Origin: Halobellus litoreus
GTDB taxonomy: Archaea; Halobacteriota; Halobacteria; Halobacteriales; Haloferacaceae
DNA length: 64,000 bases
Direction of reading: 5' to 3'
NCBI RefSeq assembly: GCF_024464595.1
Contig: NZ_JANHAW010000001.1
Coordinates: forward strand, 620,001 to 684,000
Shown here one piece after another: positions 25,726-33,423 of this stretch; position 1 is the first letter of the stretch, and each line of letters starts with the position of its first letter. Both the position numbers and the translations under genes were made by a program. A model generated the notes under the pieces. That model ran no database searches. It was not told the origin of the DNA and worked only from the letters and a program-made list of their open reading frames with translations.

Positions 25726-26913
25726 ATGTCGGGGACGCCAAGTATCGACGGCGGGCATCCAATTCGGGACGAGGTTCTCGGATACGGGGGACAGGACATT
25801 ACGGAACGAGAAAAGGAAGCGGTCGTCGAAGCGCTTGATGGGGACTACATCACCCGCGGCCCGACCGTTGAAGCGTTCGAGGAGGAAGTCGCCGCGTACG
25901 TCGGTGCAGACCACGCCATCGCGGTGACCTCCGGAACGGCGGCACTCCATCTATTGGGCGAGGCGCTTTTCGAAGACGGAGATGAGGTGATAACGACGCC
26001 GCTCACCTTCGTGTCGACGGCAAACGCGGCGTGTTATGCGGGGGCAAAGCCGGTCTTCGCCGACGTGAAGCGGGATACCCGAAACCTCGATCCAGATAAC
26101 GTTCGCGAGAAGGTCACAGAAGATACAGCGGGGATCATTCCCGTACACTACGCGGGTCAGCCCTGTGACATTAGCGAGATACTGGCGATCGCAGACGAAC
26201 ACGACCTGCGTGTTATCTGGGATGCGTGCCACGCGATCGGCTCCGAGTGGAACAAAGAGAAGGTGGGCGGCCAGAAAGATGCCGCGATATTCAGTTTCCA
26301 TCCGGTCAAGACCGTAACGACGGGGGAAGGTGGAATGGTGGTAACAAACGACGACGACCTCGCCGAGAAAGTGAGAAGTCTCCGTTCCTTCCGTATGGAC
26401 TACTCGCCGGAAGGATACGACAACGAGCCGTGGTATCAGGTCACCGAAGGCGTCGGATACAATTACAACTTCTCCGATATCTTGGCGTCAATCGGTCGCG
26501 TACAACTCGACCGCATCGGCGAATTCAAACGGCGACGCAGCGAGATTTTCGATCGGTATCAAGATACGTTCGCAGACGTCGAGGGACTAATCACTCCCTT
26601 TGTGAAAGATACTGTTGATCCGGTGTGGCACCTTTACGCGATTGAAATTGACGAAGAAAAATTCGGATGTTCTCGGAAGGAGTTCGTGAACTCGATGCAC
26701 GCCGAGAACATCGGGGTTCAGGTGCACTACGTTCCGCTGAACCATCATCCGTATTTCCAAGAGGAATTCGGGTACGATGAAGGTGATTTCCCGATCGTGG
26801 AGGAGATCTACGAAGGGATCGTCTCGCTTCCGCTGTTTCCCGCGATGTCAGAAGACGACGTCGAAGACGTGATACAGGCGGTAAAACGCCTCCACGAACA
26901 CAAGAGGGATTAG
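25726..26913 (+). CDS. pseC: PLP-dependent sugar aminotransferase, PseC-like (DegT/DnrJ/EryC1 family)
   Basis: 395 residues from ATG 25726, one base after the previous stop. PLP-binding Lys195 lies in FSFHPVKTVTTGEGG, with Asp166 in WDACHAIGSEW and SGTAALHL near 69-76. The HPVKTVTTGEGG form is characteristic of PseC/WecE-type enzymes that aminate UDP-4-keto-6-deoxy-hexoses with glutamate. In the pseudaminic acid pathway PseC makes UDP-4-amino-4,6-dideoxy-AltNAc. The adjacent pseI-like gene and the nearby pseH, pseG and pseF relatives support this role; a legionaminic-type variant remains possible. Confidence 0.82.
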   Translation: MSGTPSIDGGHPIRDEVLGYGGQDITEREKEAVVEALDGDYITRGPTVEAFEEEVAAYVGADHAIAVTSGTAALHLLGEALFEDGDEVITTPLTFVSTANAACYAGAKPVFADVKRDTRNLDPDNVREKVTEDTAGIIPVHYAGQPCDISEILAIADEHDLRVIWDACHAIGSEWNKEKVGGQKDAAIFSFHPVKTVTTGEGGMVVTNDDDLAEKVRSLRSFRMDYSPEGYDNEPWYQVTEGVGYNYNFSDILASIGRVQLDRIGEFKRRRSEIFDRYQDTFADVEGLITPFVKDTVDPVWHLYAIEIDEEKFGCSRKEFVNSMHAENIGVQVHYVPLNHHPYFQEEFGYDEGDFPIVEEIYEGIVSLPLFPAMSEDDVEDVIQAVKRLHEHKRD

Positions 26914-26935
26914 GATTGACGTGAGAGTTCGCGAT

Positions 26936-27970
26936 ATGAAGATCGCAGGAAAAGATCTCTCGGAAGAAACGTTTGTGATAGCCGAGGCCGGCTCGAATCA
27001 CAACGGAAGCCTCGAAACCGCGAAGGAACTCATCGACGCCGCGTCGGACGCCGGAGCGGACGCAGTGAAGTTCCAGACGTTCCGCGCCGAAAATTTGTAC
27101 GTCGAAGAGACGGGTGAGAAAGAGACGTACTTCGATAACGGGCAATCGCTCTACGAGACGATGGAGTCGATGGAGATGCCGTACGATTGGATCCCGGAGT
27201 TACACCAGTACTGCGAGGACTCGGGGATCGTCTTTCTATCTACTCCGTTCGATGAACGGTCTGCTGACGAACTTGACGACTTCGTGCCCGCGTACAAGAT
27301 CGCATCGTACACGCTGTCCCATCATCCGTTCCTGAGACACGTTGCGGAGAAGGACAAGCCAATAATTATGTCAACAGGTGCGCACGAACTTGACGAGGTA
27401 CGTGAGGCCGTCGAAGTACTCCGCGAGGCGGATGCAGAGGATGTGGTTTTGTTACACTGCGTTGCGTCGTATCCGACGCCGATTGAGTCCGCTAATGTCC
27501 GTGCTGTCAAGACATTACAAGACGAGTTCGGTGTTCCAACAGGGCTATCTGATCATACTCTCGATCCTACGGTAGCTCCAAGCGCTGCGGTCGCTCTCGG
27601 TGCGAGCGTCGTCGAGAAGCACTTCACCCTCGACAAATCGATGGAAGGCCCCGATCACGAATTTGCGCTTGAACCCGACGAGCTGGACGAGATGGTGAGT
27701 ACGATCCGCAAAACCGAGAAAGCACTTGGGAGCGGTATAGTCGAGGTACTTGATGCCGAGGAAGAGCTACACGAGATTGCACGTCGGCGGATCCACGCAG
27801 TACGAGGTATCAAGGAGGGCCAGACCATCTCTGAAGAAGACATCGCTGTTCTTCGATCAGGGCAAAGAAGTCGAGGGGCGAAGCCGAAATTCTATGAAGA
27901 TCTAATTGGTACAAGAGCAAAGAGATCGATAAATCAAGGAGATGGAGTCTCTCTAAAAGATATCTATTGA
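26936..27970 (+). CDS. pseI: Nonulosonic acid synthase, PseI/NeuB family with C-terminal SAF domain
   Basis: 344 residues from ATG 26936 (MKIAGKDLSEETFVIAEAG); a GTG at 26921 is an alternative. The NeuB TIM barrel shows EAGSNHNG at 17-24, KFQTF at 45-49, and SDHT plus a conserved EKHFTLDK segment. The antifreeze-like SAF domain occupies about residues 285-344. These enzymes condense phosphoenolpyruvate with a six-carbon 2,4-diacetamido (or ManNAc-type) sugar to give a nine-carbon sialic-acid-like sugar. Neighbouring PseC, PseG and PseH relatives favour pseudaminic acid. The gene lies 22 nt after pseC. Confidence 0.88.
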   Translation: MKIAGKDLSEETFVIAEAGSNHNGSLETAKELIDAASDAGADAVKFQTFRAENLYVEETGEKETYFDNGQSLYETMESMEMPYDWIPELHQYCEDSGIVFLSTPFDERSADELDDFVPAYKIASYTLSHHPFLRHVAEKDKPIIMSTGAHELDEVREAVEVLREADAEDVVLLHCVASYPTPIESANVRAVKTLQDEFGVPTGLSDHTLDPTVAPSAAVALGASVVEKHFTLDKSMEGPDHEFALEPDELDEMVSTIRKTEKALGSGIVEVLDAEEELHEIARRRIHAVRGIKEGQTISEEDIAVLRSGQRSRGAKPKFYEDLIGTRAKRSINQGDGVSLKDIY

Positions 27971-28358
27971 TATCACATTACGTCCGGTCCGCTTAGGTGA
28001 TCTCGAATTAATGCTCGCGTGGCGTTCTGATCCTGAGATATACAGGCACTTCCGTGAACAAGATGGTCCGTTGGAGTGGAAAAATCACGTTGAGTGGTTC
28101 GTGAATCGATCCCCCGATAGACAAGATCACATCATCGAATACAACGGGAGACATGTGGGCAGCGTAAACATCGACGAGGAGGATCACGTCGGAGTCTATA
28201 TTGGAGAAAAAAGTTTATGCGGAGAAGGGATAGCTACGAGAGCCGTTCAAGAGCTTTGTGGAAAACTAGATAGCGATGAGTTCTATGCTGAGATCCATAC
28301 TGATAACGAAAGCTCCCAACGACTGTTTGAAAAGTGTGGCTTCAAACTGCTCTGTTGA
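27966..28358 (+). pseudogene. pseH: GNAT acetyltransferase, PseH-like, 3' end displaced by a transposon
   Basis: The frame gives DITLRPVRLGDLELMLAWR, the classic N-terminus of a GNAT sugar acetyltransferase, then GEGIATRAVQEL (acetyl-CoA loop) and FEKCGFK. The first in-frame ATG (28011) is 15 codons inside this conserved start, so initiation may use the ATT at 27966 or another non-standard codon. An IS begins at 28348, so the frame now ends LLC-stop. The displaced tail is recognisable at 32412-32452 (QIRESNE, stop, LKYKR). PseH acetylates the 4-amino group before PseI acts. Only the last residues are lost, so residual activity is possible. Confidence 0.75.
28340..28347. repeat. 8-bp target-site duplication, left copy
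   Basis: CTTCAAAC directly abuts the left inverted repeat of the IS. The identical octamer abuts the right end of the element at 32404-32411. Eight base pairs is the duplication length known for the ISH1 group of the IS5 family. Confidence 0.85.
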
Positions 28359-28492
28359 AGAGCGATCAATTCAGTCGATATCACTGGTTTAGAAGGATGA
28401 ATCCGAGGGATCCGACTCTGTCCTATGGAGATCTCACTCCTCGACTTCGTCCAAGAGTGTCGGCACCTAGTTAAACAAGCGTTGGGGAAGAG

Positions 28493-28527
28493 AGCGGGCG
28501 AACCCGCCGCTGGCGGGCTCGCCCGCT
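28493..28527. repeat. 16-bp-stem hairpin in the transposase 5' region
   Basis: AGCGGGCGAACCCGCC and GGCGGGCTCGCCCGCT are inverted repeats with one mismatch around a 3-nt loop (GCT). It overlaps codons 23-35 of the transposase. It could mask the message or the DNA strand; no function is shown. Confidence 0.6.
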
Positions 28528-29142
28528 GGAAGCACGTTGTTCTCCACTGCACCCGTATTGAGGACGACTACAGCTAGCGCGAACTCGTTGATCGGGTTGG
28601 CTTGATGGAAGCGGTTTGTGACGAGTTGGGTCTTGATCCCGACGACTTGCCAAAACCGTCCACATTGTGCAAGTCCTTTGACCGGTTTGAGATGTGGGTG
28701 TGGCGGCAGTTGCTGCGCGTTTCGGCGCAGCAACTGCCTACCTCAGGTCACGCCGCGATCGACGGGACATACTTCGAACGGACACAGCCATCCTTCCACT
28801 ACCGCCGTTGGTCAGGACACGAGATACAGACGTTGAAAGCGACGGTCTTGGTAGACTCGCTTACCAAGACCGTCCTTGACATACAGCCTTCTGCGAAATG
28901 GCGGCACGATACTGTTGTTGGGCCGCAGGTCGCTCGACGGAACGCGGGTGACCTGCGGAGCCTTTCTGCTGACAAAGGTTACGATAAGAATGCGTTCCGT
29001 GACTGGCTCAGAGATAATGACGTGAGACCACTGGTACGTCACTGTCTGTACACGTGGTGCGATTACGCCCACAACGCGCGGTTAGACGACTCTCTGTACA
29101 ACAAACGGTAGATGACAGAGACATACTTTTCAGTGGTCAAGC

Positions 29143-29167
29143 GCTCGCACGGCGCGACCGTGCGAGC
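29143..29167. repeat. Perfect 10-bp-stem hairpin near the IS right end
   Basis: GCTCGCACGG and CCGTGCGAGC flank a 5-nt loop. The same hairpin is kept without change in the right-hand IS remnant at 32265-32289. Confidence 0.65.
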
Positions 29168-29305
29168 GCAGACCTGGTACCGCGAGTTCAGAGAATGCGT
29201 TCTCAAATTCGCCATCTTGTAACATCGAACGCGCTTGCTCAGCACTCTAATCCCGATGCCGTCTCTCTATTCAACAGAGCAGTGTATGCAACTTGGCTTG
29301 GTAAC

Positions 29306-29313
29306 CTTTATTC
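29306..29313 (+). promoter_or_regulatory. Box A candidate for the cargo epimerase gene
   Basis: CTTTATTC lies about 28 nt before the ATG at 29337 and just outside the IS end, so the cargo gene seems to have its own promoter. Confidence 0.4.
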
Positions 29314-29336
29314 CAGCCAATTGCAAATAATATCTA

Positions 29337-30368
29337 ATGCCGCTTGATAACGATGATGACAGTAATACCGTTCTCATAATTGGGGGTACCCGGTTCATCG
29401 GCCGGCATCTCGTAGACGAACTAGCCAGAAATAAATACGATATTTCGATATTCACACGTGGGAACAGGGAGTTGTTTAGTGGTGATAAGCAGATCGAGCA
29501 CTTAGAAGGAGATAGGACAAATACAAACGCGCTTAAACGCGCCAAGAGAACTGTTAGCCCCGATATTGTTTTTGATATGGTAGCCTACAAGCCGGAACAC
29601 GTTCGCACTGCTACCTCTATTTTCTCGAACGTTGACTCCTACGTCTATGTTTCGTCTGGATACGCTTATAACCAGGTTCCGCCAGTAGCAAGAACTTCGA
29701 CTCATGATGTCCCGCTCCGCGAAGGAGTCACGAAACTACATTCGTATCCCGAAGATACTGCTGAGATTTCAAATGCGAGCTATGGTGAAAAAAAGGCCGA
29801 GGGTGATCGGATTGTGTTCAACGCTGCTAAAAACAATGTTCACGCAATGTCGGTACGGCCGATGGTAGTATATGGGCCGTATGATCACACAGAGCGCTTC
29901 GCTTATTGGGTGAACCGGGTTAATAATTATGACCGGGTTCTTGTACCCGGAGGCGGTGAATCACTTCAACACTTAGCGTACGTAAAAGATGTCGCTCGCG
30001 CACTACGAATCGTTGCTGAACAAGGAGAGCCTGGCGAAGCATATAATGTGGCTGACGAAAACACTTTTTCGCTGGCACAAGGGCTAGCGATAATCTCGGA
30101 CAATTTAAATACGGATATTGAACTTGTGGCGGCAAGCGAGCGAGAACTGTCCGTACATAAGCTTAGTGCGTCGGACTTTCCATTGTATGTGCCCGCGCCA
30201 ACGATGGTATCGTTACAAAAACTGAAGAGTTTGGGGTGGACCTCAACAAATCGCACAAAAGCAGTTAGCAAAACCATTGACGCTCATCTTGAGACAGAAC
30301 GAACTGGAGAGAATATCGGGCCATCGCGTGAGGCTGAGAGTGCCGCAATTCAAGACATTATAAAGTAA
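29337..30368 (+). CDS. NAD-dependent epimerase/dehydratase (transposon cargo)
   Basis: 343 residues. A Rossmann motif IIGGTRFIGRHLVDELA lies near 15-31. YVSSGYAYNQV stands at the usual catalytic Ser region, with a Y-x-x-x-K form in SYGEKKAEGD. RPMVVYGPYD follows. The IGGTRFIGR form resembles the atypical SDRs that include isoflavone-reductase-like and UDP-glucose-epimerase-like proteins of haloarchaea (for example those acting near RNA-binding CSP41 relatives). Its substrate is unknown; a sugar nucleotide is likely from context. It starts 55 nt after the left IS and is AT-rich compared with the flanking chromosome. Confidence 0.72.
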   Translation: MPLDNDDDSNTVLIIGGTRFIGRHLVDELARNKYDISIFTRGNRELFSGDKQIEHLEGDRTNTNALKRAKRTVSPDIVFDMVAYKPEHVRTATSIFSNVDSYVYVSSGYAYNQVPPVARTSTHDVPLREGVTKLHSYPEDTAEISNASYGEKKAEGDRIVFNAAKNNVHAMSVRPMVVYGPYDHTERFAYWVNRVNNYDRVLVPGGGESLQHLAYVKDVARALRIVAEQGEPGEAYNVADENTFSLAQGLAIISDNLNTDIELVAASERELSVHKLSASDFPLYVPAPTMVSLQKLKSLGWTSTNRTKAVSKTIDAHLETERTGENIGPSREAESAAIQDIIK

Positions 30369-30471
30369 AATAGCACCGTCGGTTTATGATACTATTACAG
30401 GGGACGACCTATGAGTGCCTCCGAACGGAGTTCATATTTCGATTGGTTCTCAGGAAATATGTCACCGACAG

Positions 30472-31131
30472 CTAGCTACCATCAAAATATGTTGTTGCAT
30501 CCGAGGGAATCTGTGATTGCAATATTTTCTCAGTGACAACTTTTCTTGGATAGTCGAATCGATTCAATTCAACGGCACCGGACTCTGTATCATAAAGTAT
30601 GTATGACCCTCTCAGGTCCCCATCACGAGGCTGTCCGACACTACCCGGATTCAGCACAAGACATCCGTCAATTGAAACAATAATAGGATAATGTGTATGA
30701 CCATACACCAATATATCTTCATCAACAACAAGGTCTGACGAAATGTCGTCGGGATACACGTACTCATCAGGATCCTGTGGCGACCCATGAACGAGTTGTA
30801 CCGATGTTTGATCGATCTCAATTGATTTTTCCAGCGGTAACTGTTCAAGATATTTCCTATTCGAGTCCGTGAGTTGATCTCGCGTCCAATAGACAATCTC
30901 TGTCGGAATCTCTGGAAAATCGAAGTTACTGGAGAGTACAGCTCGGTCGTGGTTTCCAGTTATTGAAATAACATTCAGTTCTTTGAATCGTTCGACTACA
31001 TCGTTTGGATACGGACCATACCCGAGAATATCCCCACTATGTATAATGAGATCATAAGATGGGACATTAGCAAGAACTGCATTTAATGCTGGACGGTTGG
31101 CATGAACATCACTGATTATGAGAACTTTCAT
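30472..31131 (-). CDS. Metallophosphoesterase, YfcE/MJ0936-like (transposon cargo)
   Basis: 219 residues with all motifs of the calcineurin-like fold in order: ISDVHAN near 6-12, GDILGYGP near 33-40, GNHD near 59-62, the His of LVHGSPQD and GHTH near 143-146. Two metal ions and phosphodiester or phosphomonoester hydrolysis are expected. It lies between the epimerase and ATP-grasp genes, on the opposite strand, inside the mobile element. The natural substrate cannot be told; members act on cyclic nucleotides, on sugar phosphates or on model substrates only. Confidence 0.82.
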   Translation of the reverse strand: MKVLIISDVHANRPALNAVLANVPSYDLIIHSGDILGYGPYPNDVVERFKELNVISITGNHDRAVLSSNFDFPEIPTEIVYWTRDQLTDSNRKYLEQLPLEKSIEIDQTSVQLVHGSPQDPDEYVYPDDISSDLVVDEDILVYGHTHYPIIVSIDGCLVLNPGSVGQPRDGDLRGSYILYDTESGAVELNRFDYPRKVVTEKILQSQIPSDATTYFDGS

Positions 31132-31198
31132 AAATTGTGTTCAGTACGTTTGTAACTCGGTTAGTTTTCAGGCATATTGGTTGCTCGGCTCTCAATAC

Positions 31199-31210
31199 AA
31201 ATAATTAAAC
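31199..31210 (+). promoter_or_regulatory. Box A candidate for the ATP-grasp gene
   Basis: AAATAATTAAAC lies about 28 nt before the ATG at 31233 in the 101-nt divergent gap. Confidence 0.4.
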
Positions 31211-31232
31211 TCTACAGTTACTATCATTTGAT

Positions 31233-32219
31233 ATGGCTCGGGTACTCACGACAGCAGCCGGGAGCGATATCGGTGTTGGTGCCATCCAATCTCTAGAGCA
31301 AGCAGGTCATAACGTTGTCGCGGTTGATATGGATTCATACAGTGCTGGTCTGTATATTGCCGACGATGCGGCCACAGTCCCGCCAGCGACACACGACGAC
31401 TGGCCCAATGCGATGTCGGCTATTGTCCAGCAGTACGATGTGGATGTCGTTATTCCGCTTATTGACCCTGAACTAAGCGAACTCTCACGGCTTCGAGAAG
31501 CCTTATGCGACACTGTACCTATTCTTACACCGCGCATACAACTCGTCTCCAGCCTCCAAGATAAGTTTGAAGCATGCAAACTGCTCTCCAAAAAAGGATT
31601 GCCGGTCCCCGAGACGTGTCTTGCTTCCGATGCCGCACATTTATCGCCCTCAGATTTCCCGCGATTCGTGAAACCGAGAGTCGCACACGGGAGTCGTGGT
31701 ACATATTTGGCACACTCTATGACGGATGTAGAAGATTTCGTGGAAGAGAGCCAGTATCCGATGGATGATATGCTGATTCAACAATATATCGAGGGAACTG
31801 AATACACTTCGAACGTGACAGTCACCCAAGAGAATGAATTGTTATCTATTGTCACAAAAGAGGTGCCAATCAAGAGAGGTAATACCATTTGGGGAGTCAC
31901 TCGCAACAGCCCCCCAATCAAGAATTTATGTGAAGATGTCTATGAATCTCTCGATCCATCGGGGCCACTGAATGTCCAACAGATACTGGCTGAAGATGGC
32001 ACACCGTATATTCTCGAAATCAACCCACGGTTTTCAGGTTCGTCTTGCCTCACGGTTGAAGCAGGTGTCAACGAGTTTGATCTCCTTGTTCGAGCTGCAC
32101 TTGGCGAAGAAGTTAATCGCTCGCAGACATTCAAAGAGGGAATTGGAATTCTCAGATACACCGATCAAATATACATTCGTGAAGATTCAGTGCTTACCGA
32201 GTGGGAGCCAGATCACTAA
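31233..32219 (+). CDS. ATP-grasp carboxylate-amine ligase-like protein (transposon cargo)
   Basis: 328 residues of the CarB/PylC-like ATP-grasp fold. The N-terminal pre-ATP-grasp domain begins LTTAAGSDIGVGAIQSL. A DKFEACKLLSKKGLPVPET segment precedes the grasp domain. FVKPRVAHGSRGT supplies the phosphate-binding loop, QQYIEGTEYT the hinge, and EINPRFSGSS near 270 the Mg-binding Glu/Asn. Members ligate an acid to an amine through an acyl phosphate; relatives in surface-sugar loci modify sugars with amino acids or act in lipopolysaccharide assembly. It ends 16 nt before the right IS remnant. A sugar-linked amide is plausible but not shown. Confidence 0.78.
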   Translation: MARVLTTAAGSDIGVGAIQSLEQAGHNVVAVDMDSYSAGLYIADDAATVPPATHDDWPNAMSAIVQQYDVDVVIPLIDPELSELSRLREALCDTVPILTPRIQLVSSLQDKFEACKLLSKKGLPVPETCLASDAAHLSPSDFPRFVKPRVAHGSRGTYLAHSMTDVEDFVEESQYPMDDMLIQQYIEGTEYTSNVTVTQENELLSIVTKEVPIKRGNTIWGVTRNSPPIKNLCEDVYESLDPSGPLNVQQILAEDGTPYILEINPRFSGSSCLTVEAGVNEFDLLVRAALGEEVNRSQTFKEGIGILRYTDQIYIREDSVLTEWEPDH

Positions 32220-32235
32220 CTTCGACGGGTTCCAT

Positions 32236-32403
32236 ATGGAGATCTCAATCAATATCCTCCAAGGGCTCGCACGGCGCGACCGTGCGAGCGCAGACCTGGT
32301 ACCGCGAGTTCAGAGAATGCGTTCTCAAATTCGCCATCTTACAACATCGAACGCGCTTGCTCAGCACTCTAATCCCGATGCCGTCTCTCTACTCAACAGA
32401 GCA
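32236..32403 (+). mobile_element. Right IS remnant (internally deleted copy of the same IS)
   Basis: 32236-32247 repeats the first 12 bases of the transposase gene (ATGGAGATCTCA). 32265-32403 matches the last 139 bp of the left copy with three substitutions, including one that removes the transposase stop. The left terminal repeat and about 700 bp of the gene are missing. The right terminal repeat is intact and abuts the target duplication. Confidence 0.8.
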
Positions 32404-32411
32404 CTTCAAAC
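32404..32411. repeat. 8-bp target-site duplication, right copy
   Basis: CTTCAAAC, identical to 28340-28347, directly follows the right end of the element. Confidence 0.85.
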
Positions 32412-32452
32412 AGATTAGAGAGTCTAACGAATAGCTGAAATACAAACGCTAA
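32412..32452 (+). pseudogene. Displaced 3' end of the pseH-like acetyltransferase gene
   Basis: Joined to base 28347, this piece continues the acetyltransferase frame as GFK-QIRESNE, a TAG, then LKYKR and TAA at 32450-32452. GNAT proteins commonly end in a '..E-W-L-x-Y..' strand, so the TAG at 32432-32434 looks like a former TGG (Trp) that decayed after the gene was split. The reconstructed protein would be about 140 residues. Its TAA overlaps the stop of the convergent pseG-like gene. Confidence 0.7.
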
Positions 32453-33423
32453 CCCGTCAGCATCGAGTATATTCTCTGGATTCCCCTGGCATCTACTAAT
32501 TCTTCGCCGCTCTCTTTCATAGTTCGTCTCAGATCGCTGTCGGTGACGAGCCTCAATACAGACTCTCGCAGTTCATCTCTTTCACACTGCAGTATACTGT
32601 CCGACAGCGAATTCGCCACAGGACGCTGGTTATCCGATTGAGGGATTCCAATTATCGGAGTTCCTGTCGCGAGAAGCTCATAGACGGTGCTCCCCGTCGC
32701 ACTCACCGCGAAATCGGCTTTGAACATACGTTGTGAGAGGTCATCCGGATTCTGTAGAAGATTCAATTCGGCGTTTGTTGACTCCGCTGCGTCTTTTATC
32801 TGATCTTGGTTTTCAAATCCGGGTCCGATTATCACATCAATCTCGATATCAAAGCCATCAAACGCGCGAATCGCATCAGGCGTTACGTCGTTCACATCAC
32901 TACCACCAAAGGTGATAAGCGCACGCTCAGGGGGATCACGCCAAGGAGGAGTTTTAGTAGCGAGATGCTGGAATTCTTCACGCATTAGTAGATAGTCCGG
33001 TCCCAAGAGCATTTGCGGCTTTTCGCCGATCCAGTCATAATTAAGCTCTGGTGCATAGACGTTACCATTTACGTTCACATCGCAACAAAGCTTGAACCGG
33101 GTATCGTCGGTTATTGTTACTAGTGTCGATGGAGACTTGGAGATCTGTTTCTGAGATTTGGTATCAACCTCGTATGAATCTGTGAGAACTATCGTTGGCT
33201 CGTGTTTCTTGATCCATAGTAGAGTCTCTTCAATACCTTCGGATTTTAATCGGAATGTTTCAACTTCATCTGGACAAATATTGCTGACTGCAGATGGTGT
33301 CTGAGTCAGATATGTGACTTGATAACCGTTTTGTAGAAACTTCTGTGCTAATACACTCGATCGAACAAGATGCCCATATCCGATTTCAGAATCACCATCT
33401 GCACGAATAGCGAGGTAGTTCAT
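32449..33423 (-). CDS. pseG: UDP-sugar hydrolase, PseG/SpsG-like
   Basis: 324 residues of the GT-B fold. It begins MNYLAIRADGDSEIGYGHLVR, the PseG signature (R-x-D-x-x-x-x-G-x-G-H-x-x-R), in which the Asp and His near 9 and 17 are catalytic. The C-terminal half has ALITFGGSD near 169-177, and further on ATGSTVYELLATGTP and PQSDNQRPVA for UDP binding. PseG removes UDP from UDP-2,4-diacetamido-2,4,6-trideoxy-altrose to give the free sugar used by PseI. It overlaps the pseF-like gene by ATGA and converges on the interrupted pseH. PseG rather than a hydrolysing 2-epimerase favours pseudaminic acid as the product. Confidence 0.85.
   Translation of the reverse strand: MNYLAIRADGDSEIGYGHLVRSSVLAQKFLQNGYQVTYLTQTPSAVSNICPDEVETFRLKSEGIEETLLWIKKHEPTIVLTDSYEVDTKSQKQISKSPSTLVTITDDTRFKLCCDVNVNGNVYAPELNYDWIGEKPQMLLGPDYLLMREEFQHLATKTPPWRDPPERALITFGGSDVNDVTPDAIRAFDGFDIEIDVIIGPGFENQDQIKDAAESTNAELNLLQNPDDLSQRMFKADFAVSATGSTVYELLATGTPIIGIPQSDNQRPVANSLSDSILQCERDELRESVLRLVTDSDLRRTMKESGEELVDARGIQRIYSMLTG

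Larger units (their letters stand above)
28425..29222 (+). pseudogene. IS5-family transposase, two in-frame amber stops
   Basis: 265 codons from ATG 28425 to TAA 29220-29222. The frame is intact but carries TAG at codon 51 (28575-28577) and codon 229 (29109-29111). Recognisable parts of the haloarchaeal IS5/ISH1-type transposase are MEISLLDFVQECRHLVKQAL, a first DDE Asp in AAIDGTYFE, a second Asp in LSADKGYDKN and the Glu in MTETYFSVVKRS. In intact relatives, as I recall them, a Trp precedes the M-ET motif, so TGG to TAG explains the second stop. The longest piece still readable is 28602-29111. It is probably inactive. Confidence 0.82.
28348..29281 (+). mobile_element. IS5-family (ISH1-group-like) insertion sequence, left copy
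   Basis: 934 bp with imperfect terminal inverted repeats: the left end reads TGCTCTGTTGAAGAG and the right end, on the opposite strand, TGCTCTGTTGAATAGAG. It encodes one degenerate transposase. Two strong hairpins lie inside the coding region (28493-28527 and 29143-29167). The last 139 bp (29143-29281) match the right-hand remnant at 32265-32403 with three differences. Confidence 0.82.
28348..32403. mobile_element. Compound-transposon-like element inserted in the pseH-like gene
   Basis: The 4,056-bp segment is bounded by TGCTCTGTTGA at its left end and the complementary TCAACAGAGCA at its right end, and by a perfect 8-bp duplication (CTTCAAAC) outside. Removing it with one octamer copy joins the acetyltransferase reading frame. 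The left unit is an almost full IS (28348-29281) and the right unit is a deleted copy (to 32403). Between them are an epimerase, a phosphoesterase and an ATP-grasp gene. It therefore seems to have moved as one unit using the outer ends. The left transposase is now broken, so it would need help from an intact copy elsewhere. Confidence 0.8.

Noticed and set aside
29282-29336. The piece after the left IS as the missing end of the pseH gene (it reads LGLVTFIPANCK in one frame)
   Set aside because: It lacks the target octamer at the junction. The sequence after the right IS has the octamer and a typical GNAT ending, so it is the true continuation.
28425-32434. Read-through of TAG codons (pyrrolysine or tryptophan recoding) in the transposase and the pseH tail
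   Set aside because: TAG ends several ordinary genes in the window (for example at 26911-26913 and 25722-25724), and the three in-frame TAGs all lie in genes that are broken for other reasons, so plain decay is simpler.
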